Assembly (NCBI RefSeq): GCF_017353255.1
Contig: NZ_JAFMYU010000026.1
Coordinates: forward strand, 24,400 to 88,399
Direction of reading: 5' to 3'
From: Fibrella aquatilis
Lineage (GTDB): Bacteria; Bacteroidota; Bacteroidia; Cytophagales; Spirosomataceae
Length of the DNA stretch: 64,000 bases
Both the position numbers and the translations under genes were made by a program. Position 1 is the stretch's first letter; each line of letters opens with the position of its first letter. The notes beneath the pieces were generated by a model. It did not search any database. It was not told the origin of the DNA and was given only the letters and a program-made list of their open reading frames with translations. Below, one piece after another: positions 7,458 through 17,856 of this stretch.

Positions 7458-10400
7458 ATGGCAGAAGATAAGTCAATGCGCCTGAGCCAAGTGGCAAAAA
7501 TTCTCAACAAAGGGCTAACCTCTGTTGCGAGTACGCTTACTGCCAAAGGTTTCAAGGTGGAAATTAACCCTAACACCAAAATCAACCTGGAACAGTTGGA
7601 GGTGTTAGCGAAAGAGTTCAAATCAACCGATCTCCTGAACGGGGCACGCAAACCGGCCGAGGCTCCTTCGGCCGATTCGCACCGTGAGGCACCTGCCCGT
7701 CGGGAACAAGACGACCTGCCGCTGTACTCGCGGGATGACAGAGGTCGGGCCAGCACCCCTGCTGCCGAGCGCCCCGCTGAGGCGCCAAAACCTACCCCCA
7801 CTATTGAGCGGGCACCAACAACTATTTTGTCTGGTCCCAAGGTGGTGGGCAAAATTGACTTAGACGCTCCCCGCCCGGCTGCTCCACAGCCGCAGGCAAA
7901 AGCGCCCGAACCACCTCGCCCCGTAGCGGTACCAACGCCAACTCCGGCTCCCGTGGCAGCGCAGCCCATTGCGACACAACCCGCTGCTCCTGTTGCTCAG
8001 CCCGAACCTAAAGCGGTGCAACCCGCTCCGGCACCCGCACCGCCTGTGGCACCGAAACCAGTTGCCCCGGCTCCGGCCCCGGTTGCTGAAACGCCCAGGA
8101 CTGCGGCTGCACCAGCAACAGCTCCGACAGCCGCGACCCAGCCTGCTGCTCCCAAACCAGCCGCACCCGTTGTGCCTGAAGCAAAGGCGGCGCAACCTAC
8201 ACCTGCCCCCGCGGTGGCACCCGCTGCTGCCCCTGAAACACCAACAGAGCCAACTGGTCCTGTAGAAACGATTCGGGCAGAGGGTAGTGTGCAACTAAAA
8301 GGCCTGACCGTAAAGGGCACCATCGACCTGACGCAGTTTAACCGACCGCAGGGTGGTGGCGCAGCTGGTCGTGACAAAAAAGGTAAACGCAAGCGCCTGC
8401 CAAGCCCTAATGACCGCCGTGGCCCTGCACCACAGGGTGGTGCGCCGGGACAACAGCAGTCTGGCACCGGCCAACCCCAAGCAGGTGGGCAGAACAACGG
8501 GCCGCGTAACGACCGCAACCAACAGGGTCAGGGAGATCGTCGCCCACAGGGAGACCGTCCGCCTTATCAGGGTGGTGACCGGAATAACAACAACGCTGGC
8601 AACAATCAAAACCGGCCTGCAACGGCTGGCGGCGACAACCAGAACCGGCCTGCTACCACGGGTGGAACTGGCAACACCGGCAACAACCAAAACCGTACAG
8701 GTGGTGGCGCTGGCGGCAACAACCAAAACCGCAACAGCAATGGTCCACGGCCAGGTGGTGGCAACGACAAGAACCGCCGTACACCTGACCGCCGCGAGGC
8801 ACCCACCACACGCGAGGTGCAGGACAGCATCCGGGCCACCAACGCCCGTATTGCCGGTGGTAATACGCGTACCAACCGTGGCGCCGACCGTCGTCGTGAT
8901 CGCCGCGCTGACCGCGCCGAGCGCGAACGCGAACGGGTGGACCAGGAGAACGAAGAAGCCAAAATTCTGAAGGTAACCGAGTTCGTGTCGGCCAACGATC
9001 TGTCATCGCTGATGGACGTGTCGATCAACGAAGTTATTTCGGTTTGTCTCAGCGCCGGTATGTTCGTGTCGATCAACCAGCGGCTTGATGCAGAAGCAAT
9101 TACGTTTATCGCTGACGAATTTGGTTATGACGTACAGTTCGTATCTGCGGAAGAGGAGGTAGAAGCCAGCCTGGTCGACTCACCCGATACCGAAGAACAA
9201 CTGCAACTCCGTGCCCCCATCGTGACGATCATGGGTCACGTTGACCACGGTAAAACATCGCTCCTTGACTATATCCGGCGCACGAAAGTGGCCGCAGGTG
9301 AGGCCGGGGGTATCACTCAGCACATTGGTGCCTACAGTGTGAAAACGCAGGACGACCGGATGGTTACGTTCTTAGATACGCCCGGTCACGAAGCCTTTAC
9401 GGCCATGCGTGCCCGTGGTGCCAAAGCGACTGACGTGGTTATCATCGTGATTGCCGCCGACGACAGCATCATGCCCCAAACGCGCGAGGCCATCAACCAC
9501 GCACAGGTGGCGGGTGTACCTATCGTGTTCGCTTTCTCGAAGGTGGATAAGGCCGGTGCCGATGCGGAGAAGATCCGCAACGAACTGTCGCAGATGAACA
9601 TGCTTGTGGAAGATTGGGGTGGTAAATACCAGTCGCAGGAGATCTCATCGAAGTCAGGTTTGGGTATCGACGATCTGCTGGAGAAGGTGTTGCTGGAAGC
9701 CGAAGTGCTGGAGCTAAAAGCCAATCCGGACCGCCGCGCTACGGGTACGGTAGTAGAAGCCACGCTCGACAAGGGCCGGGGTTACGTAACCACCGTACTG
9801 GTGCAAAATGGTACGCTGAAACAAGGCGACATCATGCTGGTGGGTGCGCACTATGGCCGTATTCGCGCCATGACCAACGACCGCGGCGAACGCATTAAAG
9901 AAGCTGGTCCGTCGATGCCGGTGCAGATTCTGGGCTTGCCTGGTGCGCCACAGGCGGGTGATAAGTTTAACGTAATGGAAACGGACCGCGAGGCCCGCGA
10001 AATTGCCAACAAGCGGGAGCAACTCCTGCGTGAGCAGACCCTGCGGACCCGCAAGCACATTACGCTGGAAGAGATTGGTCGGCGGAAAGCGATTGGGTCA
10101 TTTAAAGAACTGAACGTGATCGTGAAAGGTGACGTAGACGGTTCGGTAGAAGCCCTGTCCGATTCGCTGCTGCAACTCTCGACGGCGGAAGTGCAAGTAA
10201 ACATCATCCACAAAGCAGTAGGTCAGATCTCTGAATCGGACGTGCTGTTGGCTTCGACTGCCGACGCTATCATCATCGGTTTCCAGGTGCGGCCCTCGGC
10301 CAACGCCCGGCGACTGGCTGAGCAGGAGCAGATCGAGATCAGGATGTATTCGATCATCTACGATGCCATCAACGAGATCAAAGACGCGATGGAAGGCCTG

Positions 10401-10718
10401 TTGGCCCCCACGCAGGAAGAGGTCATCACCGGCAATATCGAGGTGCGCGAGGTGTTCAAGATCAGCAAGATTGGTACGGTGGCCGGTTGTTACGTCACCG
10501 ACGGTACGGTGAAACGGAGCCACAAAATTCGGATCATCCGCGACTTCATTGTGATCCACACCGGCGAGATCAGTGCCCTGAAACGCTTCAAAGACGACGT
10601 CAGCGAGGTACGTACCGGCTACGAATGTGGTTTGAGCATCAAGAACTTCAACGACATTGAAGTAGGCGACGTGATCGAAGGGTTCGAAGTAAAAGAAGTA
10701 AAACGCACACTGGCCTAG
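7458..10718 (+). CDS. infB: Translation initiation factor IF-2
   Basis: 1,086 residues. IF-2 is the GTPase that places initiator tRNA on the 30S subunit and promotes 70S joining. Residues 1-55 form the first IF2-N subdomain. Residues about 60-290 are Pro/Ala-rich and 300-470 Gly/Asn/Arg/Gln-rich, both disordered. A second IF2-N-like segment is near 505-560. The GTPase domain starts near 587: G1 [10 protein letters not shown]3 DTPGHEAF, and the G4 site reads FSKVDK rather than the usual NKxD (Ser at residue 694). Domains II, III ([18 protein letters not shown]) and IV ([19 protein letters not shown]) follow. It is longer than E. coli IF-2 because of the linker, as usual in Bacteroidota. A strong terminator follows. 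Confidence 0.97.
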   Translation: MAEDKSMRLSQVAKILNKGLTSVASTLTAKGFKVEINPNTKINLEQLEVLAKEFKSTDLLNGARKPAEAPSADSHREAPARREQDDLPLYSRDDRGRASTPAAERPAEAPKPTPTIERAPTTILSGPKVVGKIDLDAPRPAAPQPQAKAPEPPRPVAVPTPTPAPVAAQPIATQPAAPVAQPEPKAVQPAPAPAPPVAPKPVAPAPAPVAETPRTAAAPATAPTAATQPAAPKPAAPVVPEAKAAQPTPAPAVAPAAAPETPTEPTGPVETIRAEGSVQLKGLTVKGTIDLTQFNRPQGGGAAGRDKKGKRKRLPSPNDRRGPAPQGGAPGQQQSGTGQPQAGGQNNGPRNDRNQQGQGDRRPQGDRPPYQGGDRNNNNAGNNQNRPATAGGDNQNRPATTGGTGNTGNNQNRTGGGAGGNNQNRNSNGPRPGGGNDKNRRTPDRREAPTTREVQDSIRATNARIAGGNTRTNRGADRRRDRRADRAERERERVDQENEEAKILKVTEFVSANDLSSLMDVSINEVISVCLSAGMFVSINQRLDAEAITFIADEFGYDVQFVSAEEEVEASLVDSPDTEEQLQLRAPIVTIMGHVDHGKTSLLDYIRRTKVAAGEAGGITQHIGAYSVKTQDDRMVTFLDTPGHEAFTAMRARGAKATDVVIIVIAADDSIMPQTREAINHAQVAGVPIVFAFSKVDKAGADAEKIRNELSQMNMLVEDWGGKYQSQEISSKSGLGIDDLLEKVLLEAEVLELKANPDRRATGTVVEATLDKGRGYVTTVLVQNGTLKQGDIMLVGAHYGRIRAMTNDRGERIKEAGPSMPVQILGLPGAPQAGDKFNVMETDREAREIANKREQLLREQTLRTRKHITLEEIGRRKAIGSFKELNVIVKGDVDGSVEALSDSLLQLSTAEVQVNIIHKAVGQISESDVLLASTADAIIIGFQVRPSANARRLAEQEQIEIRMYSIIYDAINEIKDAMEGLLAPTQEEVITGNIEVREVFKISKIGTVAGCYVTDGTVKRSHKIRIIRDFIVIHTGEISALKRFKDDVSEVRTGYECGLSIKNFNDIEVGDVIEGFEVKEVKRTLA

Positions 10719-10738
10719 TCACTATCGTTTTCGACATA

Positions 10739-10774
10739 AAAAAAGCCTGCCTCTTTTCAGAGGCAGGCTTTTTT
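10739..10774. terminator. Bidirectional intrinsic terminator after infB
   Basis: A 16-bp perfect stem (10739-10754 with 10759-10774), core GCCTGCCTCT, has a 4-base loop and flanking A6/T6 runs. It can therefore end transcription of infB on the plus strand and of the convergent amidohydrolase gene on the minus strand. Confidence 0.92.
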
Positions 10775-10809
10775 GCATTTGGGAATAGCTGAAAAACTAT
10801 TGTTATCAA

Positions 10810-12000
10810 CTATTCCTTTGCTAACTCCTGCACGGCCAGCCACGCCATGAGGCCAGGGCCAATGGCCAGGGCCGACTCGTCGATGTCGAAGGTGGGGGTG
10901 TGGACACCGGCGGTGATACCCCGTGTTTCGTTGCGGGTGCCGAGGCGATAGAAGCATGAATCGACCACCTGCGAGTAGAACGCGAAATCTTCGCCCGCCA
11001 TCCAGAGGTCGAGGTCAACCACGTTGTCGCGGCCCATATAGGCTTCGGTTTGGGTGCGTAGGCGGCGGGTGAGTTCGGGGTGGTTTTTCAGGAACGGGTA
11101 GCCTTTCACGCGGGTAAATTCGCAGCGGCCACCCATCGCTTCGGCCATGGTTTCGGCCATTTTCTGGGCCAGGACAATGCCTTTTTCGCGCCATTCTTCA
11201 TTCATGCACCGGAACGTGCCTTCAATCGTGACCTCGTTGGGAATGACGTTGGTGACGCCATTGGCAATGAACCGCCCAAACGATAGCACCGATGGGCTGG
11301 CGGGCGGGCGGTTGCGGCTGATGATCTGTTGCAGGGCGACAATGATGTGCGAGGCAATCAGGACCGGGTCAACGAGGTTGTCGGGCATGGCGGCGTGGCC
11401 TCCTTTGCCCCGGATGGTCATGTAGATCTCGTCGGTGCTGGCCATGTACATGCCTTCGCGGAAACCGATTTTGCCCACCGGCACATTGGGCGCTACGTGC
11501 TGCCCGATCATACCCGCCGGACGAGGGTTTTCCAGCACGCCGTCTTTGATCATGAGCGACGCCCCACCCGGTGCTTTTTCTTCGGCAGGCTGAAAAACGA
11601 GCTTCACCGTTCCCGAAAACTGGTCGCGCAACTGGTTCAAAATTCGAGCCGTACCGAGTAAACTGGCCGTGTGTACGTCGTGTCCGCAGGCGTGCATCAC
11701 CCCATCGACGGTCGATTTGTAGGGCACGTCGTTAGCTTCGGTAATGGGCAGGGCGTCCATGTCGGCGCGGAGGCCAACCACCCGCGACGAGGGCGTGAGG
11801 GTGCCTTCAATAAGCGCTACGACGCCCGTGTTAGCTATGCCCGTTTGCGGCGAGAGGCCCAGGGCGGTGAGCTGTTCGGCCACAAACCGGGCCGTGTTTT
11901 CTTCGTGAAAGGATAATTCAGGGTGTGCGTGCAGGTGGCGACGGGCGGCAACAGCATCGGCGGCATACTGGCGCGACAGGGATTGGATTTGCTCCAACAT
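10810..12000 (-). CDS. M20 family metallo-amidohydrolase
   Basis: 396 residues from the ATG at 11998-12000 (MLEQIQSLSRQYAADAV). A frame extension to 12096 would overlap the next gene and has no conserved sequence, so it was rejected. The M20D signature is present: HAHPELSFHE, GLRADMDALPI, the metal-binding HACGHDVHTAS, a Glu pair at QPAEEKAPGG, a lid/dimerisation domain (about 185-300), and the C-terminal AGEDFAFYS. These enzymes remove N-acyl groups from amino acids or peptides (hippurate/N-acetyl-L,L-diaminopimelate type) in the cytoplasm; the exact substrate is unknown. It converges with infB and is 37 bases downstream of the RDD gene, so the two may be co-transcribed. Confidence 0.9.
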   Translation of the reverse strand: MLEQIQSLSRQYAADAVAARRHLHAHPELSFHEENTARFVAEQLTALGLSPQTGIANTGVVALIEGTLTPSSRVVGLRADMDALPITEANDVPYKSTVDGVMHACGHDVHTASLLGTARILNQLRDQFSGTVKLVFQPAEEKAPGGASLMIKDGVLENPRPAGMIGQHVAPNVPVGKIGFREGMYMASTDEIYMTIRGKGGHAAMPDNLVDPVLIASHIIVALQQIISRNRPPASPSVLSFGRFIANGVTNVIPNEVTIEGTFRCMNEEWREKGIVLAQKMAETMAEAMGGRCEFTRVKGYPFLKNHPELTRRLRTQTEAYMGRDNVVDLDLWMAGEDFAFYSQVVDSCFYRLGTRNETRGITAGVHTPTFDIDESALAIGPGLMAWLAVQELAKE

Positions 12001-12037
12001 AACGGAAAAGAGACGGTAACGGCCCCAAAGATACCGC

Positions 12038-12736
12038 TTATTGCACCGGCGTGACCAGTTGCTGATGGTCGTGGATGACCTGTTGCAGTAGCTCACGCGA
12101 AGGCAGCGCCGTTTGTAGGTCGAGGATTTGGCGAAGCTGGTCGGCCGTTTTCACGATCAGCATGGTACTGTTAAGGGCCAGCACGTCGCGGATGGTGGCC
12201 ATGTCGCGGTCGGTGAGTTGAGCTACTTCGGGCAGGAGTATGGGTTGGTCATCGTCCAGGTTGCTGTAATTCAGGTCGTTGAAGGTGAGTTTCTGGCGTA
12301 CCACCACCACCGTAGTGCCCGCCGCCACGTCGCCCAGGCGCTGCCCCCGGTGGCTGATGGCCATGGTAATGAGGCCAATGGCGGGCAGGGCGCTTATTTC
12401 GAGCAGCCGCAACACCCACCGCAGCAGGTAGGCCCCCAGGGTGGGTTGTGAGCCGTCGAGCATAACCACCCTGATTTTCATGGCAATCTTGCCCACGCTT
12501 TGCCCGTTAAGCAGCCATTCGCACGCGAGGTCGTAGAAGGCAACGGGCATGGTAACCACGAAAATATAGTAGTAGTTGCTCAACGAAAAGCCTAACCGGC
12601 TGGGTAACAGGGCCGTCAGCAGAAACCATCCGAGAAAAATAACGTAGTCGATAAGCAGGGCCACCATGCGGTCGCCGATGCTGGCGGTTTCGTACTGAAG
12701 GCTAACGTTCTGGGCAGTCTGGATACTGACATTCAT
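12038..12736 (-). CDS. RDD family membrane protein
   Basis: 232 residues. Hydrophobic segments lie at about 28-48, 52-75 and 115-140. The RDD motifs are visible: SIGDRMVALLIDYVIF (Arg-Asp pair in helix 1), LLNGQSVGKIAMKIRVV and HRGQRLGDVAAGTTVVV. A soluble tail of about 75 residues follows the family core. RDD proteins are often linked to transport, but their role is not established. In Bacteroidota they sit beside the SpoIIM/DUF4129/DUF4350/MoxR/DUF58 locus, here divergently by 145 bases, which argues for a shared envelope-related role. Confidence 0.85.
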   Translation of the reverse strand: MNVSIQTAQNVSLQYETASIGDRMVALLIDYVIFLGWFLLTALLPSRLGFSLSNYYYIFVVTMPVAFYDLACEWLLNGQSVGKIAMKIRVVMLDGSQPTLGAYLLRWVLRLLEISALPAIGLITMAISHRGQRLGDVAAGTTVVVVRQKLTFNDLNYSNLDDDQPILLPEVAQLTDRDMATIRDVLALNSTMLIVKTADQLRQILDLQTALPSRELLQQVIHDHQQLVTPVQ

Positions 12737-12881
12737 GGTGCAACTCGTTGGCGATAATAGCCTTAAAAATGAAAAAATAAGGTCATAAAACCGCGCTTGT
12801 AGCCTGTTTTATGTAATTTGGACCATAGGAACCGGGCCTGTCAACCACACCCCACTGGCCCGTTCCTGATCTTCTTTTTCT

Positions 12882-13835
12882 ATGCGCGAAGTAACGTTTG
12901 TGAAACAGCACGAAGCCCGGTGGAAGCTCATTGAGGAGCAAAGCACCGAACCCCGCGACCGTGTAGACCCCGACGAGCTGGTGGAGCAGTTTATTGAACT
13001 AACCGACGACCTGTCGTACGCCCGCACGTTCTACCCCGGCTCGAACCTGACGCGCTACCTCAACGACCTCACCGCCACGCGCTACCGGGGCCTGATGCGC
13101 AACCGTCGCGAAGAACTAAGCCGGTTTGTGACGTTCTGGACCCACGAACTGCCCACGCTGTTTTACCAGTCGCACCGGTTGCTGCTGGTGTCGTCCCTGA
13201 TCTTCCTGGCGGCCTGCATCACGGGCTGGGTGTCGGCCCGGCACGACCCCACGTTTGTGCGGCTGATCCTGGGCGACGGGTACGTGAACATGACCCTCGA
13301 AAACATCAAGAAAGGTAACCCCCTGGGCGTATACGGCTCCGGCGACAGTTCGGAGATGTTTTTGCATATCACGCTCAACAACATCCGGGTGTCGTTTATG
13401 GCGTTTGTGGCGGGCATTATGGCGTCGGTAGGTACCATTTTGCTCCTGTTTTCCAACGGCGTGATGCTGGGCGCTTTCCAGGAATTTTTCCACGAACAAG
13501 ACTTATTGCTGACCTCGGTACTGAAGATCTGGATTCACGGCACACTCGAAATTTCGGCCATCATGATTGCGGGCTGTGCCGGGCTGACCATCGGCAACAG
13601 CATCCTGTTTCCGGGCACCTTTGGTCGGCTGGAGTCGTTCAAACGGGGGGCCAAACAGGGCATGAAAATCGTGATCGGGCTGGTGCCGGTGTTTGTGGTG
13701 GCGGGCTTCCTGGAAAGTTTCGTGACGCGCCAAACCCTGCCCCCGGCGGTCAGTATGCTCATTATTGGCGTATCGGCAGCGTTTATCGGCTGGTATTTTG
13801 TGTTTTATCCTATTCAGTTGAATAAAGCGAAATGA
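12882..13835 (+). CDS. Stage II sporulation protein M (SpoIIM) family membrane protein
   Basis: 317 residues. The N-terminal 100 residues are soluble and charged (EARWKLIEEQSTEPRDRVDP, LNDLTATRYRGLMRNRREEL). Helices follow at about 107-127, 167-195, 200-220, 225-250, 265-285 and 290-310. The SpoIIM signature is seen around NNIRVSFMAFVAGI and IWIHGTLEISAIMIAG. This organism group does not sporulate; the family here belongs to a conserved envelope cluster with MoxR and DUF58. It overlaps the next gene by ATGA, indicating translational coupling. Confidence 0.88.
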   Translation: MREVTFVKQHEARWKLIEEQSTEPRDRVDPDELVEQFIELTDDLSYARTFYPGSNLTRYLNDLTATRYRGLMRNRREELSRFVTFWTHELPTLFYQSHRLLLVSSLIFLAACITGWVSARHDPTFVRLILGDGYVNMTLENIKKGNPLGVYGSGDSSEMFLHITLNNIRVSFMAFVAGIMASVGTILLLFSNGVMLGAFQEFFHEQDLLLTSVLKIWIHGTLEISAIMIAGCAGLTIGNSILFPGTFGRLESFKRGAKQGMKIVIGLVPVFVVAGFLESFVTRQTLPPAVSMLIIGVSAAFIGWYFVFYPIQLNKAK

Positions 13836-14758
13836 CCCATGCCCAAACTATGATTGACTTACAGCGTGAGCGAACGTTCAGCGAAAAAATCAACGCTACG
13901 TTCCAATACATCACTGCCAACCTGGGCAGCCTGCTCCGGTGCCTGCTGTACATCAGCGGCCCACTGCTGCTGTTGGGGGCCATCAGTGTAGGCATGATCA
14001 GGGGCGGCGTTGGCGGCGGGTCGTGGGTAGGCGTGTCGATGGCGAGTGTACTGTCGTTTTTTGCATACTTCTTTGCTTTTATGGTGGTCCCGTTGGTGCT
14101 CAGTGCGCACATGAAAGTTTACGAGCGCGAAAACGGTGGTCTCGTTGAAACAAGCGCCGTGCTGGCCGAAGTGTGGGCGTCGGCGGGTACTACGTTGCTG
14201 GTGAACATTGTCCTGTTTATCATGATGGTGCTGGTAATGCTGCTGAGCACCATGCTGGTTGGCTTTGCGGTGGCGGCTTTCCGGCTTATAAATCCCTACG
14301 TAGCCTCGGTGCTGAGCCTGCTTTTTTTGCTACCCGTTTATGCCACGGCGGCTATTTTGTCGCTAACTACGCCCATCATTGTGTTTGAGCGGGGCGACGT
14401 AGGCCACACCATTGGCCGTTGTTTTAGTCTGGTGGGTGGCAAGGTGCTATCTACCATCGGGCTGGTGGCGGTGATGCTGGGTGTGGTGTACAATCTGCTC
14501 ATGCTGCTGTTTATTCCCTACATCGCGGTAATGGTCATCCGGCCATTGGTGGGCTTTTTCGAGATACCAACGTTCGTGACTATTCTCTTTGCCTCATTCA
14601 GCGTGCTGGCGTTTTCCGTCATTGCGTCGATCATCATCATTGCCGTCAATTTTCAGTATTTCAGCCTGATCGAACGCCGTGAACACCCCGGCCTTATTGC
14701 CCGCATTGCCACCATCGGCATGAACACCCCCGTTACGCCCGATGCCGAAACGTACTAA
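13832..14758 (+). CDS. Polytopic membrane protein of the MoxR/DUF58 locus
   Basis: 308 residues with about six or seven hydrophobic segments (near 38-60, 68-92, 112-140, 150-175, 205-230, 240-265). Residues 1-35 are polar (LQRERTFSEKINATFQYITA). No catalytic motif is visible. A protein of this size and topology is regularly the third gene of this Bacteroidota cluster, between SpoIIM and the DUF4129 protein. It overlaps both neighbours (4 bases upstream, 17 bases downstream), so all are probably translated from one message. The function is unknown. Confidence 0.75.
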   Translation: MTHAQTMIDLQRERTFSEKINATFQYITANLGSLLRCLLYISGPLLLLGAISVGMIRGGVGGGSWVGVSMASVLSFFAYFFAFMVVPLVLSAHMKVYERENGGLVETSAVLAEVWASAGTTLLVNIVLFIMMVLVMLLSTMLVGFAVAAFRLINPYVASVLSLLFLLPVYATAAILSLTTPIIVFERGDVGHTIGRCFSLVGGKVLSTIGLVAVMLGVVYNLLMLLFIPYIAVMVIRPLVGFFEIPTFVTILFASFSVLAFSVIASIIIIAVNFQYFSLIERREHPGLIARIATIGMNTPVTPDAETY

Positions 14759-15638
14759 GCTGCCGCCTTTTTTTCTGCTACCCGCCCCAACTCCAACCCG
14801 GTGGCTGGCCTGCCTGCTGACGGTGCTGTTGCTGCTGGCCGGGCCAACTTGGGCGCAACAGCCCGACTCGCTGGATGGCCGCCAACCCGACGATAAGAAC
14901 GTAGTGGTGCCCCCCGATTCGACTGGCGACGATGAGGACTTTGATGAAGATGCCATCAACCCCAAAGACACCATCCACTACCCTGCCGCCGACGATAACG
15001 CCACGCTGACACCTCGCTCGTTCGACGCTAGTCAGCTTCACGATCTGCGCTTAAGCCGTGATTATCAGTATGGTACCGACCTGACCGACCCGTCGGAGAA
15101 TGTGGTTGAGCGGTTTCTACGCTGGTTGTTTGACCACCTCCGCACCATTCTCTCGGTGCAGCGCTATGGCGCGGCGGGGCAGTACCTGGTGCTGCTGGTC
15201 ATTGGCGGGCTGGCCGTCTGGCTGCTCTACAAAGCCGACATCCTGGCCGACGTGTTTACCTGGGCCAAACCGCGGGCCGTGGCTACGCCCTATGACGTGC
15301 TCGACGAAAATATTCACGTCATCGACTTCAGTCAGCGCATCAGCGATGCCGTGGCGCAGCGCAACTACCGCATGGCCGTGCGCCTGTTGTATCTGCAAAC
15401 CCTGAAACGCCTCACCGACGCAGGCCGCATTGCCTGGCAGGCCGACAAAACCAACCGGCAGTATGTGTATGAACTGGCCACCAACGCACCCGCCAACAGC
15501 ACCGCCCGCGCCGAATTCGAAGCCCTGACCACCCAGTTTGAGTACGTTTGGTACGGCGATTTCCCAGTCGATGATGTTCGGTACGAACGGATTCGAGAGC
15601 AGAGTCAGGCGTTCGACAGTAACTTTTCCCGCGCATGA
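14742..15638 (+). CDS. DUF4129 domain membrane protein
   Basis: 298 residues. A signal peptide or anchor at about 15-40 ends in PTWAQQ. An acidic Asp-rich stretch (about 45-75) follows, then a membrane segment at about 142-162 (YLVLLVIGGLAVWLLY) and a C-terminal cytoplasmic DUF4129 domain (about 185-298) with AQRNYRMAVRLLYLQTLKRL and a conserved FEYVWYGDFPV. The DUF4129 domain is regularly found with MoxR and DUF58 proteins and is thought to be part of a membrane complex of unknown job. The start overlaps the previous gene by 17 bases and the end overlaps the next by 4. Confidence 0.85.
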   Translation: MPKRTKLPPFFLLPAPTPTRWLACLLTVLLLLAGPTWAQQPDSLDGRQPDDKNVVVPPDSTGDDEDFDEDAINPKDTIHYPAADDNATLTPRSFDASQLHDLRLSRDYQYGTDLTDPSENVVERFLRWLFDHLRTILSVQRYGAAGQYLVLLVIGGLAVWLLYKADILADVFTWAKPRAVATPYDVLDENIHVIDFSQRISDAVAQRNYRMAVRLLYLQTLKRLTDAGRIAWQADKTNRQYVYELATNAPANSTARAEFEALTTQFEYVWYGDFPVDDVRYERIREQSQAFDSNFSRA

Positions 15639-16864
15639 AAAAGCCCAACAAGTACTTGCTGATCTTACTGGGCATGGTGGTGGTGTATACCCTGATGGAG
15701 TATTTCCGGCCAAAAACCATCAACTGGGATGCCACCTACCGCAACACCGACACGCAGCCGCTGGGGTCGAAAGCCATGTTTGAGCTATTGCCCGCCCTGG
15801 TGAAGCAGCCTGCGGTGACGAACGTACGGAAGCCGATATACAACCAACTCACCGAAGAAACCCTGCCCGCCAACAGCAACTACCTATTTGTGCAGGGTGA
15901 TTTCGACATAGACGACCTTGACCAGACAAAATTGCTGGCCTGGGTGAAACGGGGTAATACGGCCTTTATTTCGGCCTATTCGTTTCCCGACACGCTGGAA
16001 AAGGTCCTGCATTTCCGAGCACCACTCAGCCCATTTAGCCTGGCCGACAGCACCCTGCGCACCAACTTCGTGAACCCGGCCCTGCGCACGCCCAACGGCT
16101 ACAACGTCCGCCACGACGATGGCCGCAACTACCTACAGGTCACGCAGCCCAATAGTCCCATTAGGGTGCTGGCCCGTAACGCCCGGCAGCAGGCCATTTT
16201 TCTGCGCATCCCCTACGGCAAGGGCACGTTTTTCATTCATAACCTGCCCCTGGCGTTCACCAACTACTACGCCCTCGACAGTGCCACCACCACGCAGGCC
16301 ACCGGGGCGCTGTCGTACCTGCCCGCCCGCCCTACCTACTGGGACGAGTACCAGAAGCAGGGCCGGTTTAGCGCCGAAGAGCAGTCGCTGTTGCGGTATG
16401 TGCTGAAACAACCGGCCCTAACGTGGGGCTATTACATCCTGGTCTGGAGCCTGTTGCTCTACGCCATCTTTGCCGGAAAGCGTACGCAGCGCATCATCCC
16501 CGTGGCCGAGCCGCTGAAAAACACCACCCTCGATTTTGTGCAGACGGTGGGGCGGGTGTACTTTCAGCAGGGAAACCACGACAACGTAGCGCGCAAGCAG
16601 ATCCGGTATTTTCTGGCCCGCCTCCGCGAACGTTATGCTTTGGATACCAGTACCTTAGATAACGAATTGACGGATACGCTGACACGCAAAAGTGGCGTTG
16701 ATGCCCAGGTGGTGGCGCAACTGGTGTTGATCCTGAATCAGGCCAACCGCGCCATCGGCCTCAACGAAGCCGACCTCATCACTATCAACGCCGCCATCGA
16801 AAAATTTCAGGCAGCAGCAGGCGGAGGAGCTACCGTCCGCCGCGCTTTAACAACCTACTATTGA
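15635..16864 (+). CDS. DUF4350 domain membrane protein
   Basis: 409 residues. A membrane segment lies at 6-25 (YLLILLGMVVVYTLMEY), then an extracytoplasmic DUF4350 domain (about 30-255; NWDATYRNTDTQPLGSKAM, FISAYSFPDTLEKVL, YGKGTFFIHNLPLAFTNYYA), a second membrane segment at about 265-285 (WGYYILVWSLLLYAIFAGKR) and a cytoplasmic tail with predicted helices. The domain resembles the glutamine-amidotransferase-like GATase fold of ABC-associated Gld proteins but without an obvious catalytic Cys. It is part of the same operon by overlap with both neighbours. Confidence 0.83.
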   Translation: MKKPNKYLLILLGMVVVYTLMEYFRPKTINWDATYRNTDTQPLGSKAMFELLPALVKQPAVTNVRKPIYNQLTEETLPANSNYLFVQGDFDIDDLDQTKLLAWVKRGNTAFISAYSFPDTLEKVLHFRAPLSPFSLADSTLRTNFVNPALRTPNGYNVRHDDGRNYLQVTQPNSPIRVLARNARQQAIFLRIPYGKGTFFIHNLPLAFTNYYALDSATTTQATGALSYLPARPTYWDEYQKQGRFSAEEQSLLRYVLKQPALTWGYYILVWSLLLYAIFAGKRTQRIIPVAEPLKNTTLDFVQTVGRVYFQQGNHDNVARKQIRYFLARLRERYALDTSTLDNELTDTLTRKSGVDAQVVAQLVLILNQANRAIGLNEADLITINAAIEKFQAAAGGGATVRRALTTYY

Positions 16865-16878
16865 CCAAATTTCCACGC

Positions 16879-17856
16879 ATGGAACAACCTTTTGAGACCC
16901 GCCTTGATTTACAGGCCCTGACCACTGCCGTAGATGCTATCCGTTCGGAGGTGGGGCGGGTGATTGTGGGGCAGCACCAAACGCTCGACTTGCTGCTCAC
17001 GGCCCTTTTGGCCGACGGACACGTCCTTATTGAAGGTGTGCCGGGCGTAGCCAAAACGCTCACCGCCAAGCTGTTGGCTAAAACACTGGCCGTGCAGTTC
17101 AGCCGTATTCAGTTCACACCCGACATGATGCCCGCCGACGTGCTGGGGACGTCGGTGTTTAGCCAGAAGACGGGGGAGTTCGCTTACCGGCCCGGCCCTA
17201 TTTTCGCCAACATCGTCCTCATTGACGAGATAAACCGCGCCCCGGCCAAGACGCAGGCGGCCCTGTTTGAGGTGATGGAAGAGCGGCAGGTCACCAACGA
17301 CGGCATCACCTACCCGCTGCCGCCGCCGTTTATGGTGCTGGCCACACAAAACCCCATCGAGCAGGAGGGTACGTACCGCCTGCCCGAAGCCCAGCTAGAC
17401 CGGTTTCTGTTTAAGGTGGTGGTGAATTACCCCGACGCCGACGAGGAAGTGGCCATTTTGCGCGGACATCACCAGCGCCGAAACCTGACCGACGCGCTGG
17501 GAGCCATCAACGCCGTGCTCGACGCCGCGCAACTGACCGAACTCCGCGAGAAGGTGAGTCAGGTGCACGTAGAAGAAAACCTGTTTACCTACATCGCCCA
17601 ACTTGTGCGGGGTACGCGCGACAATAAATCGCTCTACCTGGGGGCTTCGCCCCGCGCAGCGGTGGCCCTGCTCAACAGCGCCAAAGCCCTCGCCACCCTC
17701 CGTGGACGTGATTTCGTGACGCCCGAAGACATTCAGGAACTGGCCGCGCCGGTATTGCGCCACCGTATTCAGCTCACCCCCGAACGCGAAATGGAAGGCA
17801 TCACCCCCGACGGTGTCATTGCCCAACTGATTCAGAAAGTGGAGGTGCCAAGGTAA
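16879..17856 (+). CDS. MoxR family AAA+ ATPase
   Basis: 325 residues from ATG 16879 (MEQPFETRLDLQALTTAV); an in-frame TTG at 16861 overlapping the previous stop is an alternative start. Walker A EGVPGVAKTLTAK, Walker B IVLIDEINRAPAKTQ, sensor 1 LATQNPIEQEGTYRLPEAQ, Arg finger region LDRFLFK, and a C-terminal AAA lid with SPRAAVALLNSAKA are all present. MoxR ATPases act as chaperones or remodellers with partner proteins such as DUF58 and von Willebrand A proteins, often in envelope or redox-enzyme maturation. It is the last gene of the tightly coupled run; the DUF58 partner lies 2 kb downstream, past two inserted genes. Confidence 0.93.
   Translation: MEQPFETRLDLQALTTAVDAIRSEVGRVIVGQHQTLDLLLTALLADGHVLIEGVPGVAKTLTAKLLAKTLAVQFSRIQFTPDMMPADVLGTSVFSQKTGEFAYRPGPIFANIVLIDEINRAPAKTQAALFEVMEERQVTNDGITYPLPPPFMVLATQNPIEQEGTYRLPEAQLDRFLFKVVVNYPDADEEVAILRGHHQRRNLTDALGAINAVLDAAQLTELREKVSQVHVEENLFTYIAQLVRGTRDNKSLYLGASPRAAVALLNSAKALATLRGRDFVTPEDIQELAAPVLRHRIQLTPEREMEGITPDGVIAQLIQKVEVPR

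Noticed and set aside
12001..12096. Upstream extension of the M20 amidohydrolase
   Set aside because: It would overlap the RDD gene and lacks conserved sequence; MLEQIQSL at 12000 fits the family start.
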